A DNA stretch of 64,000 nt from JAMQKA01 sp034521835 (lineage in GTDB: Bacteria > Bacteroidota > Rhodothermia > Balneolales > Balneolaceae): NCBI GenBank assembly GCA_034521835.1, contig JAXHMA010000003.1, positions 620,001 to 684,000 of the forward strand, given 5' to 3'. Position numbers and translations under genes: made by a program. The notes beneath the pieces were generated by a model that made no database searches, was not told where the DNA came from, and was given only the letters and a program-made list of their open reading frames with translations. Shown here one piece after another: positions 8,419 to 18,225 of the stretch. Each line of letters starts with the position of its first letter. The first letter of the stretch is position 1.

Positions 8419-10837
8419 ATGAAAACACAAAGCGACAAGTTGATCAGGTGGTTTGGTGAAGTGGGAATGAATGATGTGTCGGATGTGGGGGGAAAGAACG
8501 CCTCCCTCGGGGAGATGCGCAAAAACCTGAAGCCGATGGGCATAAACGTGCCGGATGGTTTTGCCACTACGGCCGAAGCATTCAGACTGTTTATTGAAGC
8601 GAATGAGCTGGCCGAACCGATTCAGCAGCAGATAGAACGCTACCGAAAAGGAGATATCTATCTCAATGAGGCCGGGCACACTATCCGCACAAAAATCATT
8701 AAGGGTATTTTCCCAATTAAGCTGGCTAATGCCATCAAAGATGCCTATGAAAAGCTTTGCCTGGTCTATGATACTTTTCATGTGGATGTGGCCGTCCGCA
8801 GCAGTGCCACGGCTGAAGATCTGCCAAATGCCAGTTTTGCGGGCTTGCAGGAAACTTACCTGAACGTCCGCGGCGAAGATGAGCTGCTGAAAGTCTGTAA
8901 ACGCTGTTTAGCCTCTCTCTATACCGATCGCGCAATATCCTACCGCGAGGAAAAAGGCTTTGAACATGCCAAAGTGGCTCTCTCCATCGGAATTCAAAAA
9001 ATGATCAAAGCGGATAATTCCGGTTCCGGGGTGATGTTTACCCTGGATACCGAAACAGGCTTCCCGGATGTCGTGCTGATCAATGCGGCATGGGGACTTG
9101 GAGAACACGTGGTGCAGGGAACCGTAAATCCAGACCAGTATCTCGTTTTCAAGCCATTGCTGGCGGAAAATAATAGTAAAGCGGTCACGCCGATTTTGCA
9201 GAAAAAACTTGGCAGTAAAGAGCAAAAAATGATCTATATCTCGGAGGATAACGGGCGCACCAAGAGCGTAGTGACTACTCCGGAAGAACAAAACTCGTTT
9301 GTACTTAGTGATGAAGAGATTATCCAGCTTGCCCGCTGGGCCGAAAAGATTGAAAAGCACTACCAGGGACCCATGGATATTGAGTGGGTGAAGGATGAGA
9401 AAACCGGGGTGCTGTTTATTGTGCAGGCCCGTCCGGAAACGGTGCACTCTGTCGAAGACAAGGGTCTGTTTAAATCGTACACGCTTAAGGATCATAGCCA
9501 AGCAGCGGTGCTAACCGGTCAGAGTATTGGCGCGGCCATTGTGCATGGCAAGGTTTGCAGGGTGGATCATATCGAAGATCTGCAAACGATGCAGCAGGGA
9601 TGTATTTTGGTAACCCAGATGACTGAACCTGATTGGGTACCCGCCATGAAAAATGTCTCGGGGATTATCACGGATTACGGCGGCCGAACCTGCCACGCGG
9701 CCATTGTGAGCCGGGAGCTGGGCATTCCCGCCATTGTGGGAACACAGGCGGGACACCAACGTACTGGGGGATGGAAAGCAGATTACACTCTCCTGCGCAG
9801 AAGGTGAACAGGGTGCCGTGTACGACGGATTCCTGGAATACGACGTCAGCGAATTGGATCTGAATAAGATGCCGTCGATCAAAACAGATATCATGCTGAA
9901 TCTTGCTACGCCCGATTCCGCCTTAAAATGGTGGAAGTTGCCGGTCAATGGCGTGGGGCTGGCACGCATGGAGTTTATCATCAGCAATCACATCAAGATT
10001 CATCCAATGGCGCTCATTCATTTTGACCAGGTGATTAAGGAACCGGAGCGGGAGATGATCCGAAAACTGACCAAAGGCTATAAAGACAAGCAGCAGTATT
10101 TTATGGATCGGCTCGCGGAGGGTATCGCCAAGATCGCAGCCTCCCAGTATCCGAATCAGGTAATCGTACGAACCAGCGACTTCAAAACCAATGAATATTC
10201 CAGCCTGATCGGCGGAGAGGTATTTGAACAGGACGAAGAAAATCCAATGCTGGGGTGGCGAGGCGCCTCGCGTTACTACAGCGAAAAGTATCGAGAAGGC
10301 TTTGCCTTGGAATGCAGGGCCCTGCAGGTTGTCCGAGATGAGATGGGGCTTCAAAACGTAGTCATCATGATCCCGTTTTGCCGTACTACGGGTGAAGCCG
10401 AAAAAGTACTGGATGAGATGGAAGCCAACGGACTGAGGCGCGGAGAAAACGGGCTGCAGGTGTATATGATGTGCGAAATGCCCTCCAATTTTATTCTTCT
10501 GGAAGAATTTGCCGAGTATTTCGACGGTTTTTCAATCGGCTCCAACGACCTGACGCAACTTATCCTGGGGGTCGATCGGGACTCCTCCAACTTGGCGTAT
10601 CTCTTTGATGAGCATAACCCAGCTGTAACAAAGACGATAGCAGATATCATCCGCAGAGCCCACAAAGTAAACGCCAAAGTTGGGTTCTGCGGGCAGGCGC
10701 CCAGCGACGATCACGAGTATGCTGCGTTCCTGGTTGAGGCCGGAATCGACTCAATATCCCTTAACCCGGACAGCGTGGTTGGCGTGATACAGCAGATAGC
10801 AGAAACAGAACAGAAAATGGCACGCATTCATGCATGA
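8419..10837 (+). CDS. ppsA: Phosphoenolpyruvate synthase (one frameshift)
   Basis: Full-length PEP synthase of about 805 residues, converting pyruvate, ATP and water to PEP, AMP and phosphate. The N-terminal ATP-grasp domain has GMNDVSDVGGKNASLGEM and VAVRSSATAEDLPNASFAGLQ; the swivelling domain carries the catalytic His in GGRTCHAAIVSRELGIPA; the C-terminal TIM barrel has MCEMPSN, GSNDLTQLILGVDRDS and the cysteine motif GFCGQAPSD. The frame changes near 9752, right after the catalytic segment. The ATG at 8419 with AAGGTGA upstream looks better than the in-frame ATG at 8401. The stop at 10835-10837 abuts the ATP synthase operon, so gluconeogenesis or energy balance and ion pumping may be transcribed together. 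Confidence 0.9.
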
Positions 10838-10884
10838 ATATCTGGATAGCATTCTTGCAAACAGTGAAAGACGTCGAGTCTCGG

Positions 10885-12284
10885 ATGATTACTTCTTCGT
10901 GCCTGCACGGATTCGTAAACAGAATCCGCGGCAGTGTTGTGGATGTCCGCTTCAAGGAGGGGCTGCCCGAAATTCAGAACATGCTCGAAGTCCCTGACCT
11001 GATGGGGAAGATCAGCCCGTATTTCTGGAAGTCATGTCACACATTGATCGTACTCGTGTACGCTGCCTGGCGCTGACCTCAACGCGCGGACTGTCAGAGA
11101 GGCATTCAGGTTCTTGATACCGGCCAGCCGCTTAGGGTACCTGTTGGTAAGGAGCTTCTCGGTCGTGCATTTAATCTTTTGGGAACCCGATCGATCAAAA
11201 GCCCCCGGTAGATACCGCCGAACGGTGGTCGATTCATCAGCCACCCATACCGCTGTCTCAGCAAGTGACCTCGCAGGAGATTCTGCACACTGGCATTAAG
11301 GCGATTGATGTGCTGGCACCCTTGGAAAGAGGCGGCAAGGCCGGAATGTTTGGCGGAGCGGGCGTCGGCAAAACGGTACTTATCATGGAACTAATACGCA
11401 ATATGGTAGGCCAATATGAGGGTGTGAGCTTGTTTTGCGGCATTGGCGAGCGGTGCCGTGAAGCCGAGGAATTATACCATGAAATGCGGGAGGCAGGCGT
11501 ATTGGACAACACCGTATTGGTGTTTGGTCAGATGAATGAGCCGCCCGGTGCCCGGTTCAGGGTGGGAAAAACCGCGCTGACTATGGCTGAATATTTTCGC
11601 GATCATGAACATATGGATATCCTGCTGCTCATCGACAATATTTTCCGGTTTGTGCAGGCCGGCGCGGAGGTTTCGGGGCTAATGGGAAAGATCACCTCTC
11701 GTATGGGATATCAGCCGACCCTGGGGTCAGAACTTGCCGACCTGGAGGAGCGGATTTGCAATACCCGTCACGGGTCCATCACATCCGTGCAGGCAGTTTA
11801 CGTTCCCGCTGATGATTTTACCGACCCCGCCATTACCCACACCTTTTCTCATTTGTCGTCTTTTATCGTGCTTTCCAGGGAACGGGCAAGCCAGGGATTT
11901 TATCCCGCGGTCGATCTGCTGCAGTCAGGCTCTAAAATGTTGTCTCCTTCCGTGGTTGGAGAACGCCACTACCGTATAGCACGGCAGGTAAAAGAAACAC
12001 TGGCCCACTACGATGAGCTGAAAGATATTATCTCCATGCTGGGTATGGAGGAGCTTTCGAAGGAGGATCAACAGCTGGTGCACAGGGCGCGCAGGCTGGA
12101 GCGGTTTTTTACACAGCCTTTCGGTGTGACCGAGCGATTCATCGGTAAGCCGGGTGTCGTGGTAACCCTTGAAAATGCACTTGACGGCTGTGAGGCCATA
12201 TTGGCCGATCGTTTTCCTGAGGCCAGCGAGCAGGAGTTTTATATGATTGGGAACCTGGAAGAGATAAAAAGGAAATACCGATGA
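10885..12284 (+). CDS. atpD: N-type ATPase subunit beta (three frameshifts)
   Basis: Catalytic F1 beta subunit, first gene of an N-ATPase operon. RIRGSVVDVRF marks the N-terminal beta-barrel, GGAGVGKT the P-loop, then GERCREAEELYHEM, LLLIDNIFRF (Walker B) and QPTLGSELADLEERI; the DELSEED region reads EELSKEDQ. Segments such as GIGERCREAEE and LERFFTQPF are typical of the N-ATPase branch. The N-terminal quarter is split by shifts near 11025, 11105 and 11183; everything after about 11200 is continuous. The start is uncertain: an ATG at 10834 overlaps the ppsA stop and an ATG at 10885 lies in the same frame; I chose the latter because homology begins soon after it. The stop overlaps the next gene by ATGA. 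Confidence 0.88.
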
Positions 12285-12697
12285 GCATCTCACAAATGAC
12301 CCTGCAGATTTGGACGCCCGAGCAACAGGTGCTGAAAGCGAAGACCGATAAAATTATAGCCGAGGCGGTCAATGGGTTCTTCTGCCTGATGCCCCGCCAC
12401 ATCGATTTCCTGGCCGAGCTGGTACCTGGAATTTTAAGCTACACTCTTGAAGGAGAGGAGTCTTTCCTGGCGGTGGATCGTGGGATCCTGGTTAAGTGCG
12501 GTCATGAGGTCATGGTATCATCCCGAAATGTGATAGTTGGAGAAAGTCTCGAAAAATTGCAGCAGCAGGTTCAAGAGGAATTCCAAAAGGCGGAGCAGAA
12601 AGAGCAGGAAATCAGCATCGCGATGAACCAGTTGGAGGCCGATTTTATTCGGCGGTTTGTGGAGATGAGGGAGCAACGAACCGGGATAATTCAATGA
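12281..12697 (+). CDS. atpC: N-type ATPase subunit epsilon
   Basis: A 138-residue F1 epsilon subunit: an N-terminal beta-sandwich (MTLQIWTPEQQVL, NGFFCLMPRHIDFLAELVPGIL) and a C-terminal helical part (about residues 85-130). In place of the usual PGHxxF/TxL segment it has MPRHIDFLAELVPGIL, which is the N-ATPase style. It overlaps the end of atpD and the start of atpQ by ATGA on both sides, so translation is coupled. Position second, directly after beta, is one of the marks that separate the N-ATPase operon from ordinary F-type operons. Intact. Confidence 0.88.
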   Translation: MSISQMTLQIWTPEQQVLKAKTDKIIAEAVNGFFCLMPRHIDFLAELVPGILSYTLEGEESFLAVDRGILVKCGHEVMVSSRNVIVGESLEKLQQQVQEEFQKAEQKEQEISIAMNQLEADFIRRFVEMREQRTGIIQ

Positions 12698-12999
12698 CCC
12701 ATGAGATCAAACAAGAACGAGAATCTTTCTCCGCGAAGGTTGGAGACAAATCCGAGCGGAGGGCAAAAGCACGCATGGAAAAGAAGCGAGGCATCTGGTT
12801 TGGGCTCGGCATGTTCGGTCTTGTTGGGTGGTCGGTTTCCATACCGGCACTGTTGCTTCTGGCCCTTGGCATCTGGATCGACAGCACGTGGAATCCCCAA
12901 TACTCATGGACGCTGATGCTGCTGGTACTCGGTGTGGCACTGGGTTGTTGGAACGCGTGGTACTGGATCAAAAAAGAAAGTGAAGAAAAAAACGAATAG
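12694..12999 (+). CDS. atpQ: N-type ATPase accessory membrane protein AtpQ
   Basis: A 101-residue protein with a charged N-terminus (about 1-30) followed by two membrane helices (about 33-55 and 68-90) and a charged tail. The order helix, GIWIDSTW, helix resembles AtpI/AtpZ-like proteins, and it occupies the atpQ slot of the atpDCQRBEFAG operon. In known N-ATPases AtpQ and AtpR are small membrane proteins thought to help assemble the rotor ring; that role is inferred from family. Translation is coupled to atpC through ATGA. Intact. Confidence 0.8.
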   Translation: MTHEIKQERESFSAKVGDKSERRAKARMEKKRGIWFGLGMFGLVGWSVSIPALLLLALGIWIDSTWNPQYSWTLMLLVLGVALGCWNAWYWIKKESEEKNE

Positions 13000-13023
13000 C
13001 ATGAACTTCAAAGCGAGGAAAAG

Positions 13024-13335
13024 ATGAATGAGATCCTTGGTCTAATACTGGTTTTAATGGCTGGAGCGTGCCTGGGATACGGGTTTTTCTACGGTCTGTG
13101 GTGGACAACTAAGCAAATGACCAAAAGTCCAAATCCATACAGACTACTGTTTATGAGTTTAATTCTGAGAATGGGACTGGTGATAGCTGGTTTTTACCTG
13201 TTGGTGGAGTTTGGTTGGCAATTGATGGCAACCGCACTTGTCGGTTTTGTAATAGTGCGTACGGTGGTAATCAAAAGATGGGGCTTGGAGGCTATGGATC
13301 TAAATAAAACCCTGGAAAGAAGCGATGGAGTTTAA
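13024..13335 (+). CDS. atpR: N-type ATPase accessory membrane protein AtpR
   Basis: A 103-residue protein with three predicted membrane helices (about 3-25, 38-62 and 66-85). It carries charged or polar residues inside the membrane part (Arg in LILRMGL and FVIVRTVV), the hallmark of AtpR, which is proposed to interact with the acidic residues of the c subunit. It follows atpQ by 24 bases with a GAGGAAAAG site and overlaps the start of atpB by 11 bases. AtpR occurs only in N-ATPase operons, so its presence strongly supports the type assignment. Intact. Confidence 0.85.
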   Translation: MNEILGLILVLMAGACLGYGFFYGLWWTTKQMTKSPNPYRLLFMSLILRMGLVIAGFYLLVEFGWQLMATALVGFVIVRTVVIKRWGLEAMDLNKTLERSDGV

Positions 13336-14059
13336 TCCGGACAATATCATTTATTGGGAATGGGACCTGATACAGATTAATGCCACGTTGATTAACAGCT
13401 GGGTGGTAAAGGGTATTCTCACGTTTGGGGCTTGGGCTATTACCACTCGTATAAAGCCGGGCAGTTCGATTAGCCGGTGGCAACACCTTCTGGAGGCCGC
13501 GGTGACCGTTATTCGAGATCAGATTCGGGAAGCCAGCCGCCAGGAACCGGACCGCTATCTGCCGTTCATCGGCGCGCTTTTCCTGTTTATCGTTTTTTCC
13601 AATGTGATGGACGTGATTCCCGGATTTTCGGCACCAACAAGCTCGCTTTCTACCACTGCGGCTCTCGCGTTTCTTGTTTTCTTGGCCGTACCTGTGTTTG
13701 GAGTTCTTCGCCAGGGATGGAAAGAATATTTGAGGCAATACATCAAACCTACACCCTTTATGCTACCCTTTAATATCATTGGGGAGATCTCCCGAACGGT
13801 AGCCCTGGCTATTCGACTATTTGGCAATATTATGAGCGGTAGCCTCATTGTAGCCATTCTATTGAGCCTGGCCCCGCTCTTTTTTCCTGTTGTGATGCAG
13901 GCTTTTGGTTTATTAATCGGCGTGATCCAAGCTTATGTATTTGCCATCCTGGCCCTGGTATACATTGCTTCCGGCCAGCAAAGGTCTGTGTCAACGGCGG
14001 AAATTGCGGCAGAACAAACGAATGTAGAAATCAACAGTAATATGACTAAGAATACCTGA
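13325..14059 (+). CDS. atpB: N-type ATPase subunit a
   Basis: A 244-residue Fo stator subunit with five to six membrane helices. The essential stator arginine is in SRTVALAIRLFGNIMSG (Arg164), followed by the last helix FGLLIGVIQAYVFAILALVYIASG, which contains the conserved Gln/Tyr. The start at 13325 overlaps atpR and is the only ATG before the first helix. Together with the c ring it forms the ion path. Intact. Confidence 0.92.
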   Translation: MEFNPDNIIYWEWDLIQINATLINSWVVKGILTFGAWAITTRIKPGSSISRWQHLLEAAVTVIRDQIREASRQEPDRYLPFIGALFLFIVFSNVMDVIPGFSAPTSSLSTTAALAFLVFLAVPVFGVLRQGWKEYLRQYIKPTPFMLPFNIIGEISRTVALAIRLFGNIMSGSLIVAILLSLAPLFFPVVMQAFGLLIGVIQAYVFAILALVYIASGQQRSVSTAEIAAEQTNVEINSNMTKNT

Positions 14060-14067
14060 GGTACGCT

Positions 14068-14349
14068 ATGGACGCGATAACAACAATCGGCATGATATCA
14101 ATTATAGTCTCTGGGTTCACTATTGCGGTGGGATCCATTGGGCCGGCATTTGGAGAGGGAAAAGCACTGGCACAGGCACTGATGGCGATCTCCCAGCAAC
14201 CGGATGAGTCGCCTACCATAACGCGGACGCTGTTCGTGGGTCTGGCCATGGTGGAGTCTACCGCCATCTATTGTTTTGTCGTAGCCCTGATCCTGATTTT
14301 TGCGAACCCGTTTTGGGATTATGTAATTGCAGCAACTGGAGGTGGTTAA
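14068..14349 (+). CDS. atpE: N-type ATPase subunit c, with two membrane carboxylates
   Basis: A 93-residue two-helix hairpin. Helix 1 has GSIGPAFGEGKALAQAL, the loop has SQQPDESP (the RQP-loop equivalent) and helix 2 has GLAMVESTAIYCFVVALIL. Aligned to the Na+-binding c subunit of Ilyobacter, Pro26, Glu63, Ser64, Thr65 and Tyr68 match the Na+ ligand set P28, E65, S66, T67 and Y70, while the Q32 position is Glu30. Two carboxylates per hairpin are known from N-ATPases; whether Na+ or H+ is carried cannot be settled from sequence. Intact; good ribosome binding site (GAGGT). Confidence 0.92.
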   Translation: MDAITTIGMISIIVSGFTIAVGSIGPAFGEGKALAQALMAISQQPDESPTITRTLFVGLAMVESTAIYCFVVALILIFANPFWDYVIAATGGG

Positions 14350-14350
14350 C

Positions 14351-15163
14351 GTGCAGATACAATGGTTCACATTTGTAGCACAGATCGTCAATTTTTTGAT
14401 ACTGGTTCTCCTGTTGAGACGATTCCTGTACAAGCCGGTTATCAAGGCGATGGATCGGCGGGAACAGCAGATTGCCGGTCGCCTGGAGGAGGCACGCCTG
14501 AACATGTTGGACGCAAAGGAAAAGGAGGCGGTGTATGAGCAGAAACTCCGGGAGTTTGATCGCCATAAAGAGCAGCGGCTCCAGCAGGCCAGGGAGGAAG
14601 TGGATCAGCTTAGAAAAGAGATGATGGCAGAAGTTCGTGCAGAAATCCTACTTAAGCAACAGCAGTGGAGTGAAGCACTGTACGATGAGAAGGAGGCATT
14701 TCTACGGGAGTTGCAGGTGCAGGCTGGCAGAGAAATTGTCGATATTTCCAACCAGATTTTAGCGGATCTCTCCAACCGGAGTCTCGAAGAACAGGTTACC
14801 GAAATTTTTATCCAGCATCTTGCCGAACTGAGCTCAGAGGAGAGTAACCGACTGTTGACTTCAGCCCTGGATTACGGGTTCGGGGCTGTTGAGGTCAAAA
14901 GTAGTTTTGGTCTGGCGGATCATCAGAAAAAGCGGATAACAGCACTTCTTCGTGAAAAAATTGCGCCAAAGCTGGAGTGCCGTTTTGAGGTCGTCCCTGC
15001 GCTGGGTTTTGGAGTGGAAGTACGAGCGGGTGGATGGCGTACCGGCTGGAATCTAAACAGCTACATAGGTCGTCTGAGGCAGGAAATGGAACAGGTTTTT
15101 GTTCAAAATATGCCTGGCAAAAATAGCAATATCCAGAAAAATGGATTGTTACAAGAGGTGTGA
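14351..15163 (+). CDS. atpF: N-type ATPase subunit b with delta-like C-terminus
   Basis: I chose the GTG at 14351 because GGAGGTGG lies five bases upstream and the protein then starts MQIQWFTFVAQIVNFLIL, the usual b-subunit membrane anchor. After the anchor (about 5-25) comes a long charged coiled coil (about 30-150) that forms the peripheral stalk, then about 120 further residues (LADLSNRSLEEQVTEIFIQ onward). That extension is typical of N-ATPase AtpF, where it stands in for the missing delta subunit: there is no atpH in this operon. The length, 270 residues, agrees. It starts one base after the atpE stop. Intact. Confidence 0.88.
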   Translation: MQIQWFTFVAQIVNFLILVLLLRRFLYKPVIKAMDRREQQIAGRLEEARLNMLDAKEKEAVYEQKLREFDRHKEQRLQQAREEVDQLRKEMMAEVRAEILLKQQQWSEALYDEKEAFLRELQVQAGREIVDISNQILADLSNRSLEEQVTEIFIQHLAELSSEESNRLLTSALDYGFGAVEVKSSFGLADHQKKRITALLREKIAPKLECRFEVVPALGFGVEVRAGGWRTGWNLNSYIGRLRQEMEQVFVQNMPGKNSNIQKNGLLQEV

Positions 15164-15166
15164 CCG

Positions 15167-16727
15167 ATGGATGCTGATTACGCAGAAATTATTCGTTCGG
15201 CGTTCGGCTCCGTAAAGAGACAGCTTTCTGAAGTAAAAAGAGACCTGCAGTTTTACGAGGCAGGCACTGTCCTGTCTATAAGCGAGGGCGTAGTACGTGT
15301 CGATGGCCTGCCGGGTGCAAAATTGGATGAGCTTTTAGAGTTTCCCGACGGCGTATCTGGGTATGGCGTATAATCTCGATGAGCAGGAAATAGGAGTTAT
15401 TTTGCTGGATGAAACGGAACGGTTGGAGGCTGGGGATGAAGTTCGCCGCACAGAACGGGTGCTTGATATTCCTGTTGGTGAGCAACTGATCGGCCGTGTG
15501 CTGGATCCGCTTGGGCGTCCGCTGGATGAAAAGGGCAGAATCTATGCTGCAAAACAGTATGCCATAGAACGAACTGCACCTCCGATTATGCATCGCTCAC
15601 GAGTTGAAAAGCCACTTCAGACCGGTATCAAAATTATTGATGCGCTGGTACCCATAGGCCGCGGACAGCGCGAGCTGATATTGGGCGATCGCCAGACCGG
15701 AAAAACCGCCATTGCACTTGATACGATCATCAATCAGAAAGGTAAAGAGATGATCTGTATATCTGCGCCATCGGCAAGCAGCAGTCGGCCATTGCAAAAG
15801 TGATCGCGGATCTGCGTAACCATGACGCCCTGGATTACTCCATTGTGGTTTCCGCAAGTGCTGATGCGCCGGTCGGTTTACAGTTTGTAGCGCCCTATGC
15901 GGCTACCAGCATTGGGGAATATTTTATGGAGCAGGGCCGGGACGTGCTGGTGATCTATGATGATTTAACCTGGCACGCACGCGCTTATCGTCAACTGGCG
16001 TTGTTATTGCGGCGACCTCCAGGTCGAGAAGCCTACCCGGGCGATATTTTTTATATCCATGCCCGTTTGCTGGAACGGGCTGCACCGCTTAAGGAGGAGT
16101 TTGGCGGGGGCTCTCTTACGGCTCTCCCAATAATTGAGACGCAAGCGCAGAATATCTCCGCATTTATCCCCACTAACCTCATTTCAATCACAGACGGACA
16201 GATCTACCTGTCACCCCAGCTTTTTCAACGAGACCAGTTGCCTGCTATTGATATCGGTCTGTCGGTGTCGCGGGTGGGAGGAGCGGCGCAGCTTCCATTC
16301 TATAGGCATGTTTCCAAAGATCTGAAGCTCACTTACACCCAGTTTCAGGAGCTGGAGATCTTTTCACGCTTCAGTGCCCGGATGGATGAATCATCCCGAA
16401 AAATTATTGAACGTGGCCGTCGCCTCCGCGAAGTGATGAAACAGCCCCAGTACCAGCCGATGAGTCCGGTAAAACAGGTTGCCGAGTTACTGGCTGTTAA
16501 CGAAGGCTACCTGGACGAATTGGAAATGAGCCAGATTTCAGAAGCTAAACAGTTAATCCATACCGCTGTTGAAGAACAGCTAGAGTCAATAGGCAAAAAA
16601 ATTGAGCGCGGCGAACACCTGAAGGATGAAGAAAGGCATCATTTCCTATCAGTAATTGAAACCGTCCTGGAACCGTTAACGGCATCTCAAAAAGAGAAAT
16701 TGGAGGCGGAATATGCAAACGGATTGA
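15167..16727 (+). CDS. atpA: N-type ATPase subunit alpha (frameshifts, stop inferred)
   Basis: Non-catalytic F1 alpha subunit of about 515 residues. GTVLSISEGVVRVDGLPGA is the N-terminal barrel, GDRQTGKTAIALDT the P-loop, VLVIYDDLTWHARAYRQLALLLRRPPGREAYPGD the Walker B and following region (cited as position about 250-285), and SVSRVGGAAQ the arginine-finger motif. The frame breaks near 15370 (one extra T in GGGTATGG would explain it) and near 15785. At the 3' end the uncorrected frame runs on to 16777, but dropping one T of the TT at 16724-16725 yields an immediate TGA and at the same time puts the gamma start in frame. I therefore place the true stop there. Confidence 0.87.
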
Positions 16728-17600
16728 GTCAATCAAACGCAAAATTAAGAGCTCGAAAGACCTGCTTTCCATCGTAAAGACTATGAAAGTACTGGCGGCG
16801 GTAAGCATTCGCCAGTATGAGCAAGCGGCGGAGTCGGTACGTAAATATTTTAACACGATTGAGATGGGATTGCAGATTCTCTTCAAAAAGAAGGGACAGC
16901 TTAGAGATATTCCTGCGGTTAAGACCCAAAAAAAGCTCATCATGATTATTTTTGGGTCCGGACAGCCGATGTGTGGGCAGTTTAACGAGGTGATGGCTTC
17001 GTACGTTTCGAGTCGGCTGGATCAAGGGCTTGAGGATCGCCCTACAAAGGTTGTGGCGGTAGGTCCCCGAATCACATCAAATATGCAAAGCAAGGGTATT
17101 GGAGTAGATGAGATTGTTCAGGTTCCTGGATCGGTTCATGCAATCAATGACTGTGTGGAGCAATTGGTGCTCTTGCTGGATCAGTGGTTTTCGGAAGAAG
17201 GCTACCAGTCGGTGATCCTTTTCAATAATCGCCCGGTTTCACAGTCGAGTTTTATCCCAGTCCGCCACCGGGTGTTACCGATCGATCAGATGTGGCTTGA
17301 TTCCATTCAAGAGCGGTCATGGCCGACTAATAATTTGCCTACCTATACCATGGATGCCGGGCGGTTGTTATCCACACTTATTCGGCAGTATATTTTTGTA
17401 TCGATCTACAAGTCCTTTGCTGAGTCCCTTGCTGCCGAGCAGGTAGCCGGCTGGAGTCGATGCATATCGCCGAACAAAAGATTGAGGAGCATCTCTCGAA
17501 GCTAAACAGAACATTCCAGCAGAAAAGACAAAGTAATATTACCGAAGAGATTATCGACATTATGGCTGGTTTTGAAGTGCTTACGGCGGAGGTGGAATAG
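16713..17600 (+). CDS. atpG: N-type ATPase subunit gamma (two frameshifts)
   Basis: Central rotor shaft of F1. The inferred start is the ATG at 16713, overlapping the alpha stop; with one T removed at 16724-16725 the protein begins MQTDESIKRKIKSSKDLLSI and continues VKTMKVLAAVSIRQYE, the conserved N-terminal coiled coil. The C-terminal helix (MHIAEQKIEEHLSKLNRTFQ and RQSNITEEIIDIMAGFE) lies in another frame after a shift near 17445 and ends at the TAG at 17598-17600. The sequence between is continuous and contains the FGSGQPMCGQFNE Rossmann-like part. It is the last gene of atpDCQRBEFAG. Confidence 0.85.
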
Positions 17601-17666
17601 AGATGAAAAAATTTGAAAGTAACCAGTGAGCCTGCTGTTCCCGTTGTAATCATATGATAATAATGA

Positions 17667-18138
17667 TTACCAATACGTAAGGGCTTTGGATTTTAACCTC
17701 CGATGATTCCAGAGATAATTCGGTTTCTCTACCCGGTAAATGAACCATGCGGCCAGGAAGACGGTGATAGAAAATGGGAATGCCGCGCCGCCAATTCCAA
17801 GAGGTGCGATAGCAAGCAAAAATATAGTGCCCACAGGTGCAGCCAGCTTTACCCACCAATCCTCAAAAAGCATATCAACAGCAATTAGTCCCTGGCCGAT
17901 AGCAATCGTGGAAGCTGCCGTAAAAATATACTAACTATACCAGCCGAGAAATGAAGTCGCTGTTATCAGCTCGCCGCCAGTGAAGCGTGCTCAAGATAGC
18001 CCTCCGGCTGGTTTCGGCCCATAGTGAAATTCATCCGGCAAGCCGACCCAAAAAGCAATGCAAACAATACGCGAGCTACCAAATGACTTGAGTAGGCAGT
18101 CCAAGATAAGCAATGCTACGATATTTGAGACGATCCAT
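17667..18138 (-). pseudogene. Broken four-helix membrane protein, family unclear
   Basis: Reading the minus strand from an ATG at 18138 (MDRLKYRSIAYLGLPTQVIW) and allowing shifts near 18080 and 18000 gives a continuous protein of about 155 residues with roughly four hydrophobic segments: VARVLFALLFGSA, ELITATSFLGWYS, KLAAPVGTIFLLAIAP and FPFSITVFLAAWFIY. It ends at 17667. An in-frame TAG at about 17935 sits between the second and third segments, so unlike most loci here a simple indel does not fully repair it. The size and helix number recall DoxX-like proteins, but no diagnostic motif is seen. It lies convergent to atpG. Confidence 0.4.
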
Positions 18139-18225
18139 TGGGCTAGATACTGCTCTGGATGACTTATTGATTCTCTACAGTCTGAAGTTGGTTCTTCACC
18201 GGTTTATCCTGGTGTACCGGAACAT

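Noticed and set aside
10834..10884. Alternative frame at the ppsA-atpD junction starting at an ATG at 10832
   Set aside because: It reads as a plausible short peptide (MHEYLDSILANSERR...) but runs through the conserved atpD start and has no own ribosome binding site; chance is likelier.
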